Shown piece after piece: positions 23,012-32,443 of a stretch of 64,000 nt of DNA (positions are counted from its first letter, which is position 1; each line of letters starts with the position of its first letter). This DNA is from Dastarcus helophoroides. Taxonomy: Eukaryota > Arthropoda > Insecta > Coleoptera > Bothrideridae. Both the position numbers and the translations under genes were made by a program. The stretch is from positions 25,540,023 to 25,604,022 of the forward strand of contig CM053332.1 of the NCBI GenBank assembly GCA_028583605.1. Direction: 5' to 3'. The notes under the pieces were generated by a model that was not told where the DNA came from, did no database searches, and saw only the letters and a list, made by a program, of their open reading frames with translations.

Positions 23012-25628
23012 TAGGTAACTTAACTAAAAAATGGGATTTTTTTGGAAATTTCGACATTTCAAAATTCACAATTTTCCCCAAAATGTTCACGTTCTTCAAA
23101 ATTTGGGCTTCTTTAAAAGTTAGACTTTTATCAAACTTTCCAAAATTTTAAGTTTGTTTAAACTTACGATTTTTCGACAATTTCGACATTTTAAAATTTA
23201 GAATTTTTTTCAAGACATTCCCGTTTTTCAAAATTTCAGCTTCTCCAAATTTTGACTTCTTCCAAATTTTAAATTTTTCAAAATTTCAGTTTACCTGAAA
23301 AATGCGATTTTTTAAAAACTTCGACATTTCAAAATTTACAATTTTCTTCAAAATGTTCGCGTTCTTCAAAATTTGGGCTTCTTGAAACGTCCCACTTTTT
23401 TCAAATTTTTTAAAATTGCAAGTTTCCTTAAAATTATGACTTTTTGAAAATTTCGATATCTTGAAATTTAGAATTTTCTTCAAGACGTTGCCGTTTTTCA
23501 AAATTTCAGCTTCTTCAAATTTTCGACTTTTTCCAAATTTTTAATTTTTCTATAATTTAACTTTAATGAAATAAGCAATTTTTGGAAATTTTTGACGTTT
23601 CAAAATTTAGAATTTTCTTCAGAAGGTTCGTGTAATTTAAAATTTCGGCTTTTTCAAAAGTTCGACTTATCTCCAATATTTAAAAATTTCAATTTTTCTC
23701 AAGATAACGACTTTTTGAAAAATTTCGACATTTTAAAATTTAGAATTTCTTCAACTTGTTCCCGTTTTTCAAAATTTCAGCTTCTTCAAAATTTCGACTT
23801 TTTTCAAATTTTAAATTTTTCAAAATTTCAGTTTACCTGAAAAATGCGATTTTTTAAAAACTTCGACATTTCAAAATTTATAATTTTCTTCAAAATGTTC
23901 GCGTTCTTCAAAATTTGGGCTTCTTGAAACGTCCCACTTTTTTCAAATTTTTCAAAATTTCAAGTTTCCTTAAAATTATGACTTTTTTAAAATTTTGACA
24001 TTTCCAAATTTAGAATTTTCTACAAGGCGTTCTCGTTTTTCAAAATTTCAGCTGTTTCAAATTTTCGAGTTTTTCCAAATTTTTAATTTTTCTATAATTT
24101 AACTTTAATGAAATAAGCAATTTTTGGAAATTTTCGACGTTTCAAAATTTAGAATTTTCTTCAGAAGGTTCGTGTAATTTAAAATTTCGGTTTTTTCAAA
24201 AGTTCAACTTATTTTCAATATTTCAAAATTTCAATTTTTCTTAAGATAACGACTTTTTGAAAATTTCGACATTTTAAAATTTAGAATTTCTTCAACTTGT
24301 TCCCGTTTCTCAAAATTTCAGCTTCTTCAAAATTTCGACTTTTTCCAAATTTTTAATTTTTCAAAATTTCAGTTTACCTGAAAAATGCGATTTTTAAAAA
24401 CTTCGACATTCCAAAATTTACAATTTTCTTCAAAATGTTCGCGTTCTTCAAAATTTGGGCTTCTTGAAACGTCCGACTTTTTTCAAATTTTTCAAAACTT
24501 CAATTTTCCTTAAAATTATGACTTTTTAAAAATTAGACATTTCAAAATTTAGAATTTTCTTCAAGATGTTCCCGTTTTTCAAAATTTCAGCTTCTTCAAA
24601 TTTTCGACTTTTTCCAAATTTTTAATTTTTCTTTAATTTAACTTTAAAGAAATAAGCAACTTTTGGAAATTTTCGACGTTTCAAAATTTAGAATTTTCTT
24701 CAGAAGGTTCGTGTAATTTAAAATTTCGGCTTTTTTAAAAGTTCGACTTATTTCCAATATTTCAAAATTTCAATTTTTCTTAAGATAACGACTTTTTGAA
24801 AATTTCGACATTTTAAAATTTAGAATTTCTCCAAGACGTTCCCGTTTTTCGAAATTTCAGCTTCTTCAATTTCGACTTTTTCAAATTTTTAAATTTTTCA
24901 AATTTCAGTTACCTTGAAAAATTGCGAATTTTTAAAACTTTCGACGATTTCAAAATTTACAATTTTCTTCAAAATGTTCGCGTTCTTCAAAATTTGGGCT
25001 TTGTAACGTCCGACTTTTTCCAAATTTTCAAAATTTCAATTTTCCTAAAATATACGACTTTTTGAAAATTTCGACATTTTAAAATTTAGAATTTCTCCAA
25101 GACGTTCCCGTTTTTCGAAATTTTAGTTTCTTCAAAATTTCGACTTTTTCCGAATTTTTAATTCTTCAAAATTTCAACTTGACTGAAAATTGCGACATTT
25201 TTAAAAATTTGGACGTTCCAAAATTTATATTTTTTTCAAAATGTTTGCCTTTTTCAAAATTTCAGCTTTTTCAAAATTTCGACTTTTTCCAAATTTTTAA
25301 TTTTTCAAAATTTCAGCCTAACTGAAAAATGCGATTTTTTAAAAATTAAAAATTTGGAAAAAGTCGAAATTTTGAAAAAGCTGAAATTTTGAAAGAGGCA
25401 AACATTTTGAAAAAAATATAAATTTTGGAACGTCCAAATTTTTAAAAATGTCGCAATTTTCAGAAAAGAAAAGTGGGATTTTTTGGAAATTTCGACATTT
25501 CACAATTTACAATTTTCTTCAGAATGTTCGCGTTTTTCAAAATTTCGGCTTGTTCACAAGTTAGACTTTTAACAAACTTTCCAAAATTTTAATTTTCCCT
25601 AAATTTACCCGAAATTTTCCCGAAATTT
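23012..25628 (+). repeat. Satellite D, second forward block
   Basis: The same dimeric units as 19159-21610, with a distinctive run of nearly identical longer units. GAAATAAGCAATTTTTGGAA recurs at about 23568, 24111 and 24650, a spacing of about 540 bp, which equals two dimers. GTTTACCTGAAAAATGCGAT recurs with the same spacing (about 23290, 23830, 24370). This block is therefore a four-subunit HOR of about 540 bp. Confidence 0.85.
25183..25463. repeat. Near-perfect 123-bp-arm palindrome
   Basis: The left arm 25183-25305 and right arm 25341-25463 are reverse complements at 122 of 123 positions by my count, with a 35-bp centre. Neighbouring satellite D units are far less alike, so this arm was copied in reverse very recently (for example by fold-back or template-switch repair). 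Confidence 0.88.
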
Positions 25629-26437
25629 TGAGTCGGTCGAAATTTTCAGTCAAAATTTTATGGGAGTAGAATACAATTTAGACTGCAAATTCATGCAGCC
25701 CTCCAGGCGTGTGTAGTGAATCATAGGTAGCGAAACCAACAGTTGAAACACTACCACCTAGCAAAGCGGTTGCTCTCTAGGAAAGTTCCCAGAAGACAAG
25801 GATTCTAATGCACAGACCAATAGATTTGAACATTTGTTAGATTCGATGGCCATAGTTTTTCCTATGGACCAATAGGGGGCGGTAGTGTCTGAGAGTCACA
25901 CGTTTGACGTTCGTTGATTCTTTAGTCGGAACATTTGTTAGAATTCGAGTTGGATATACCAAACTGACGAGATCTAACAAGATTGAAACATGTCTTTGGT
26001 TTCCAAACTTCGAATCTAACAAATGTTCAAACCTATTGGTCTGTGCATTAGAATCCTTGTCTTCTGGGAACTCTCCTAGAGAGCAACCGCTTCGCTAGGT
26101 GGCAGTGTTTCAACTGTTGGTAGTTCAGCTACCTATGATTCGCCACTATACACGCCGCCTGGAGAGCTCCATGAATTTGTAGTTTAGGTTACATTCTACT
26201 TGCATACGACATTGTTGGCGATGGCCATAGTTTCTCTATGGACCAATAGGTGGTAGTACTAAAGAGTCACTCGCTTGACGCCTGTGAATGTTTTAGTACT
26301 TACTTGTCGGAACATTTGTTAGCATTCGAGTTGGATATACCAAACTGACGAGATCTAACAAGATTGAAACCTGTCTTTGGTTTCCAAACTTCGAATCTAA
26401 CAAATGTTCAAACCTATTGGTCTGTGCATTAGAGTCA
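25629..26437. mobile_element. IR2 inverted-repeat element with tandem-duplicated end
   Basis: The forward arm (about 25660-25846) and reverse arm (about 26012-26205) are imperfect reverse complements. Shared landmarks are the GTAGAATACA end, AGGCGTGTGTAGTGAATCAT, CCACCTAGCAAAGCGG, AGAAGACAAGGATTCTAATG and AACATTTGTTAGATTCGA. The centre and inner arm part are also duplicated in tandem: GGCCATAGTTT at 25849 and 26223, TTGGATATACCAAACTGACG near 25948 and 26331. The second copy stops at CATTAGAGTC (about 26437). There is no transposase. AACATTTGTTAGAATTCGAG is also repeated internally. Confidence 0.75.
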
Positions 26438-26974
26438 AAATGTTTATAAAAATATCGAAATTTAAAAAAAATAGTTAAAATAGTGATAAATGTTGAAATG
26501 TTCTTTAAAATTTCGACTTTTTTCAAACTTTTAATGTTTCAACATTTCAACTTGACCGAAAATTGCGAATTTTTAAAAATTTGGACGCTCCAAAATTTAC
26601 AATTTTTTTCAAAATGTTTGCGTTTTTCAATTTGGGCTGTTTTCTTCCAATTAGGAGTCCCAACTTTAAATGAACTTTCGATAAAAAGATCGAAATTCAA
26701 GTTTGAAGTCAACCTTTCCCAAATTCGTTGTTCAAAGGAGTTTGGAGTTTAAAGTGAAAATTTTGAATTGAAAGTTATTTTGAGTGAAAAGTCGAGTTCT
26801 GGCAACAATCTTAATTGTTTGGGGCCCACATATTCGAGCTCGAGATCCCACTTCTGAACTCTTAACATACAAAGTGGTTGCTGCCTTTGGGCAACAGTTT
26901 TGTAACTTTGACGAACAACAAAAAATTAAACATCGATTTTTAAGCAATCTTTACTGAACTATCTTTTTGAAAAT
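26438..26974. other. Mixed satellite D remnant and low-copy DNA
   Basis: 26438-26635 is degenerate satellite D. 26636-26970 is of mixed composition (GGGGCCCACATATTCGAGCT, TGGTTGCTGCCTTTGGGCAA) and has no recognised feature. Confidence 0.4.
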
Positions 26975-27084
26975 GATAGCTTGGCTACCGAAACGCGTTA
27001 GAGCAACCTCTGTTATGTTTTTTAATCCTTCTTGATTTCAGAGGATAAGATTTGTATTTCAATTTTTGAAGATAATCAAGGACC
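26975..27084 (-). mobile_element. FB1 arm, reverse orientation (FB1-c)
   Basis: TGATAGCTTGGCTACCGAAA-CGCGTTAGAGCAACC followed by TTCTTGATTTCAGAGGATAA-GATTTGTATTTCAATTTTTG and AAGATAATCAAGGACC is an FB1 arm in the opposite orientation to FB1-b. It is more diverged than other copies (GATTTCAGAGGATAAG in place of GGTTTCAGGGGACAAG). With FB1-b it brackets about 4.3 kb of satellite D and IR2 sequence. Confidence 0.8.
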
Positions 27085-27905
27085 ACCAAAAAAATGAAGT
27101 AACTTAAATATTTAAGGTTAAAAAAATAAATAAGAAATGCCATTTGTTACGGTTGGGTTCCTATTAATCTTTATTTGGGCGAATGTTCCTTTTCAATTAA
27201 ATTCCGAACGCTACAAAACTGTTAGATGTAATTTTTGTTAGCATATTAATTTCCGTCATACGTCCGCTGGGATGAAATTAATATTCGAATATGGAACAAG
27301 GCGATCGCTTTTGTTAAAACCAAACGAACAAATCGCAGCTTAAAACAAAAGACCGCGGAAGGTGGTATTGATAATCGAGCTGAAACCGAATGCGAACACA
27401 TCCTGAAAAACGTACTCGATATTTTTCGTCTTTTACAATATGCTGGTGGTCACACGACTCGATTAAGACATCACTATACAAGTGAAGTATCTCTATATTA
27501 TAAGCGAGTGAACATGACCCGCGAAGAATAAACATGCTTTTATATTTCTGTATCCCTAGGTGACTCGATATAGGATCGATAAATATGTCTCTTTTCGGTA
27601 AAGCATACGAGTCGTTTATTTTTTTTTTTTCACGATTTATTGGCTCATTGTTCTTGTACGACAAAAAAATAAATAATTTATAAAGGTGGTCGATTCGCAG
27701 ATGCATACTGCAAATTTAACTGCCGTTTTGGCGCAGGCCACTGAAATCGCAAAAATCGAAATTCCGAACAACTCGGTATCAACAATTAACTTGTCAGTGG
27801 AGCTGAATTGAAATTGCACTTCCAGTAAACAATTCAGCTACTCACGAGAGTTTTACCTCAGAAAACTATTCCAAACTGACGTTGCATTAAAAAAAATCAA
27901 TTTTC
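27085..27905. other. Low-copy sequence, no gene recognised
   Basis: Compositionally mixed, non-repetitive DNA. The longest open frame is 130 codons on the minus strand (27314-27706). It runs through T/A homopolymers, shows no domain or signal and lacks any splice or promoter support, so I do not call it. This stretch is one of the few candidates for conserved non-coding sequence in the window. Confidence 0.4.
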
Positions 27906-28015
27906 TATAAAATCAATGATCTGGCAGCGATGCATTTAACGATAAGGTGAAACCTTATCACAACTTTGCTGAGGACTCGCGGCGTGGTGCCAAAATATAA
28001 CACATTATCGTATCA

Positions 28016-28754
28016 ACGAATTTGAACAAAACATCATTCTGCAATCTGCACGATCCTTTTAGAGCTGTGCATAGTTCATTAAGTTAGTCTTATTATGTTC
28101 ATTTAAACTAATTTTATAACTAAAATGGTGCATTTGATCGATAGCACCATTTATCAAAATTTGGCACCATCTTACCACATCCAGATTGCTGTAAAAGGGC
28201 GATAGATGGTGCTGTCGATCAAACATACTTTTTCATTTATAAAATCACCTTGGATAAACGTAACTAATTTGTTTTGATTCAAGTTTTATTGGCTTTTTCT
28301 TCGCTAGTTACTTCTTCCACTAGATTTTAAGTAACCTTCTGTTAAGATTAAGATTGCTAATCCTCAACAAAAGAAGCCTCTGTTGAGGATTGGCAATCTA
28401 TTATAGAGTGCCAATCCTTAACAGAAAGTTACTGAAAATCTATGTGGAAGGAATAACTTGAAATACAAATCTTGTCCCCTGAAACCAAGAAAGATTAAAA
28501 AACACAACAGAGGTTGCTCTGTGTTTTTTAATCTTTCTTGGTTTCAGGGGACAAGATTTGTATTTCAATTTTTGAAGATAATCAAGGACCCACTAAAGTG
28601 GAATAAGTGGCCAATAAAACATGAATGAAAATAACACTGCTTCGCAAGATAATCAAAACTAATTTAATCACACAGCTTTTAAATGTTAAATAAATTGAAA
28701 AAAAGCTTTAAAGAGTTCATGCAGATTGCAGAATGATGTTTTGTTCAAATTCGT
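28016..28754. mobile_element. FB2 element: serially nested inverted repeats
   Basis: Perfect 35-bp terminal inverted repeats (28016-28050 and 28720-28754; motif ACAAAACATCATTCTGCAAT) bound a 739-bp element. Three more inverted pairs lie in series inside it: 28133-28150 with 28206-28223 (17 of 18 matched, TTTGATCGATAGCACCAT), an imperfect pair spanning 28307-28457 (GTTACTTCTTCCAC / GTGGAAGGAATAAC), and the FB1-d hairpin at 28459-28568. No coding frame is present. Flanks do not show a clear target duplication. Confidence 0.75.
28459..28590. mobile_element. FB1 compact hairpin copy (FB1-d)
   Basis: A perfect 48-bp inverted repeat (28459-28506 and 28521-28568) surrounds a 14-nt centre, giving an almost complete snap-back hairpin. 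The right end continues as TTTTTGAAGATAATCAAGGACC (to about 28590), the usual FB1 outer end. The inner motif with GACAGC..GCTGTC is missing, so this is the most reduced FB1 copy. It is nested in FB2. Confidence 0.9.
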
Positions 28755-29690
28755 AATTGAGATACAAAACAAATTTAAAAACAGTTTTCCCATCAAGTCA
28801 TAAAGCCAATGATACTGAGCCCCTAATTTGCAAATACTGTATTCAAATTTGTTGACCACCACCTTCAGTACTGAAGCGCCGTCGTTGTCAAATTCGTTAA
28901 CTGAGATTACAAAGCAAAAACGATTTTAGTGTGTACTATCATCAAAATTCGATTTGTTTGGTATGGGCCGTAAAAATTTCTTTAATTGGGCGGTGTACGT
29001 TCCCAAATTTATATTTCCCAAGAAACGATATTAATACGTGACAGCTGATTCCATTAGTTGCTCCCCCAAAAAGTAATCTACAACGGGCATTACCGGCGCT
29101 AAAACACTTATTAAACAAAACTTATCGCCACTTATAAGCTTCCTTTCACTTTTCGGATGAAATAAACACCATTAACAGTCGATGATTTGGGCCCACTTAA
29201 GATAGTTTTAACGGCTTCAACCCTTAATTATATTCGGCTCTTTTTTCTTAACTTCTTAATTGCTTTTCGTCTGTATCCCTAATTAAATACTCGAGCGATA
29301 TAAGTAGCTCTTCAGAGCGGGTCGACATGTGTTCTTTTTGATCCTAGGGTACACCTGTATTGACAGTGGTTTGTTTTCGTATGTCGGAAACCACCTTAAT
29401 CGGTGAGTAAATAAGATGTCAGTCGGTGGTTCCCTTTGTCACGCACTGCAATTCTATAAAGTAAACAAATGGATGAATTGAGGCAGTAAAGGGCGATGCT
29501 TTTTCAATGTTCAATTCGCTGCAATTGTTAGTTATTCGTCAATGACGACGCTTCAAAATTTGGACTTCAAAGCAAACCTTAAAAACGGAGTCTGAAACAT
29601 GAAAAATGCTGCGCTGCTGAATTCTCTAGTATGTTGGTCATTTGCAGTCGATAACTTCAAACTCAACAAATCTAGCGTAGATATGGGGGA
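28755..29690. other. Low-copy sequence, possible regulatory or 5' exon region
   Basis: Mixed-composition DNA between FB2 and the duplicated segment preceding the hAT-like element. Frames are short. A TATA-like site, an ATG and a GTGAGT donor-like site occur in order near 29299-29406 and are listed separately. Nothing else is recognised. Confidence 0.4.
29299..29406 (+). promoter_or_regulatory. Speculative TATA box, ATG and 5' splice-site-like series
   Basis: TATAAG (29299-29304) lies 77 bp upstream of an ATG (29381) that begins M-S-E-T-T-L-I and meets CG|GTGAGT (donor G at 29403) after 22 coding bases. If real, this would be a first coding exon leading into an intron of satellite DNA. All three signals are short and can arise by chance, and no acceptor or downstream exon was identified. 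Confidence 0.12.
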
Positions 29691-29849
29691 GCCTTCAGCT
29701 TTTTTTGAACTCGAGTGCTGCTTGTTTACGTAAATCTTTCAAAAGTCGATCTAAACCCATGGGTGCAATCTGGAGAGGTTTAGAGGAGCCAAGGCAACAA
29801 ATAATTCGAAATTCATAAGACACAAAAGTAAATTGAGGTACCTCGGTGG
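29691..29849 (+). repeat. Duplicated segment upstream of the hAT insertion (copy 1)
   Basis: From GCCTTCAGC through GAACTCGAGTGCTGCTTGTT, AAAGTCGATCTAAACCCATG and CAATCTGGAGAGG to GTACCTCGGTGG, this matches 33765-33931 with few differences. In copy 1 the hAT-like element interrupts the sequence immediately after CTCGGTGG, while copy 2 continues directly into TTTAGTCATGAAGTATTCTT. Confidence 0.92.
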
Positions 29850-32435
29850 CAGTGGCGGCTCGTAGCCAAAACTAATGGGGGTGCTGCTTGGAGTTTAAAA
29901 ATTTTTAAGATTTCTACTAGAAATTTCGACATTTTCAAAACGTTACTTTTCGAAAATTTCGAATTTCTTTGAAAACTTGTCAATAAAAACTTTTGATAAT
30001 GTCGCATTTCTTGAAAGGTTGGATTTTTTCCATATTTCTACTGTATTGCAAAATTTTTTCTTGTAATCTCGACCTTATTTTAATTTTGAGTATTGACAGT
30101 TTTGAAAAACTGCGAATACTCTTTTAAAAATTTCCGTATTTTCGTAAATATTTAGACTTTTCGGTGTTCTGTCTTTTTTTTGTAATTTTTTTTTGAAAAT
30201 TAATTGTTACATTTTTTTAATTTTTACCATTTGAAAATTCTTACTTTTTCTGAAAATGTAATTTTTTTCAAAACTGGACTTTTGACTTTTTGAATTTTCG
30301 ACTTTTTTCTAAATTTCATCTTTGTTTATAATAATTTTTGAACATTATAATTTTTTATTGAAAATTTCGATTCTTAATAACTTCGATTTGTTTTTATTTA
30401 AATGCCACCTCTTTTTCAAAATTTCGACTTTTTTTTTGGAAAGTTTCGATTACTTTTTGAGTTTTTTTGTTGAAGATTTCGCTGCTTCTTAATTTTGGAA
30501 ATTCTTTCAAAATTTCGACTTTTTTGAAAATTTTGAAATTTCATGAAATATTTGACATTTTTGTAAAATTTTTTTGACTTAAAATTTCAACTTCTTAAAA
30601 AAATGTTCCACTTTGATTCAAAATCTTAGCTACCAAAAGTTTAAACTTTTTCCAAAATTTTAATTTCTCAATATTTCGACTTTTGAAAACCTCTACCTGA
30701 TAATTTTCACTTGTTTTCAATTGTCCGGTTTCGAAAAGTTGAGTGCAAATTGCAAAATTTCTACAGGAAAAAATATTTTAAAGGAAAAATCTCCAGCATA
30801 AATCCAAATTTCAAAAAAATTCTTTGTATAAAATGTTTAGAGGAAAACACAAATTTCATAGGAAAAAAAAGCAACATTTTTTAGAGAAAAAATCGAAATT
30901 TGAAAAAAATTTGAAATAATTAATAGTTACAAAGGCGTAGAAAGGACATCGATTAAAAAAAATGTTATTTTTAGAATTTTCGACTTTTTTCTCAAACTTC
31001 CGCCTTTATTTCAAGTTTTGACTTTTTTCTCAAATTTCGACTTTTTTCTCAAAATTTCGACTTTTTTCTGGAAATTTCGAGTTTTTCTGAAAATTTAAAC
31101 TTTTTCGAAATGTTACAAAGGCGTAAAAAGGAAATTGATTTAAAAAAATGTTATCTTTAGAAATTTCGACTTTTTTTCTCAAATTTTAATTTTAAGCTCG
31201 GAATTTTGACTTTTTTCTCGAAGGTTCGACTTTTTTCTCAAAATTTCGACTTTGGTCTCAAAATTTTGACTTTTTTCTCAAATTTCGATTGTTTCTCGAA
31301 ATTTTGACCTTGATATCGACATTTCGATATTTTTCTCAAGATTTCGACTTTAAATTCAAAATTTTAACTTTTTTTTCGAAATTTCGACTTTTCTCTCGCA
31401 AACTTCGATTTTTGTCTCAAAATTTTGACTTTTTTCTCGAAATTTCGACTTTTTTTTCGCGAAATTTCGACTTTTTTCTCGAAATCTCGACTATTTTCCC
31501 AAATTTCAATTTTTTTCTCGAAATATTTCGAAATTTCGACTTTTTTTCTCAAAATTTCGACTTTTTTCTTAAATTTCAACTCTTCTGAAAATTTCGACTT
31601 TTTTTTCGCGAAATGTTGACTTTTTTCTCGAAATTTCAACTTTTTTCTCAAATTTCGATTTTTTTCTCGAAATATTTCGAAATTTCGCCTTTTTTCTTGA
31701 AATTTTGACTTTTTTCTCAATTTCGATTTTTTCTCAACATTTCGACTCTTTTTCCCGAAATTTCGTTTTTTTTTTAAATTTCAACTTTATTGTCGAAATT
31801 TTGACCTTAATATCGACATTTCAATATTTTTTCCAATATTTCGATTTTAAACTCAAAATTTCGATTTTTTTTCTCGAAATTTCGACTTTTCTCGCAAAAT
31901 TCGATTTTTTCTCTCAAATTCTCGACTTTTTTCTTAAATTTCGACTTTTTTCTCGAAATATTTTGAAATTTCGACTTCTTTCCTGAAATTTCGACATTTT
32001 TCTCAAATTTCGACTTTTTTCTCGAAATGTTGACTTTAATATCGAAATTTCGACATTTTTCTCAAAATATCGGCATTTTTCTCGAAATGTCGACTTTAAA
32101 CTCAAAATTTCGACTTTTTTTTTCTCAAAATTTCGATATTTTCTTAAATTTCGACTTTTTTCTCAAAATTCGATTTTTTTTTCTTCCTCAATACTTTTAC
32201 AAAAATTAGTTTTTAAAAATGTGATTTTGATCAAAATTAAAAATAAATTAGGTTTTTAAATGTCGTAACTTCGTAAAAGAAGCCTAAAATTTCTATAAAA
32301 AGAAATAAGAGAATATTTAAAATTTCTACAAAAAATTGTGAAATGAAAAGTGTTCAGAAAATTTTGAGAAAAAAAACTCTTAAGCAAAATTGGGGGTGCT
32401 GCAGTTCTACAGTGCCTATACGCCAGCCGCCACTG
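29850..32435 (+). mobile_element. Non-autonomous hAT-like element, 2,586 bp, with TTTCGAC array
   Basis: It starts CAGTGGCGGCTCGTAGCC at 29850 and ends CAGCCGCCACTG at 32435. A perfect 8-bp duplication CTCGGTGG flanks it (29842-29849, 32436-32443). The unoccupied target occurs in the paralogous copy at 33924-33931, where the flanks are contiguous, which proves insertion. TIRs are about 11 bp (CAGTGGCGGCT). Subterminal GGGGGTGCTGC is present at both ends. No transposase is encoded. The interior is AT-rich and passes into a TTTCGAC array from about 30950. Confidence 0.95.
30950..32190. repeat. TTTCGAC array inside the hAT-like element
   Basis: Tandem about 20-21-bp units of the form CTCGAAATTTCGACTTTTTT, with variants CTCAAAATTTCGACTTTTTT and CTCGAAATATTTCGAAATTT. 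Larger repetition is visible: CGAAATTTTGACCTT(G/A)ATATCGACATTTC occurs near 31297 and 31795, about 500 bp apart. Frames of about 90-118 codons run through both strands because many units are 21 bp. Confidence 0.9.
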
Positions 32436-32443
32436 CTCGGTGG

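Noticed and set aside
27314..27706. 130-codon minus-strand open frame in low-copy DNA
   Set aside because: No domain, motif, signal peptide or splice context; it includes a lysine run from a homopolymer. A long AT-rich window will contain some frames of this size by chance.
31289..32209. F/S/R-rich plus-strand frames in the hAT-like element that could suggest a transposase
   Set aside because: They are 20-21-bp repeat translations with no hAT dimerisation domain features or DDE-type catalytic context.
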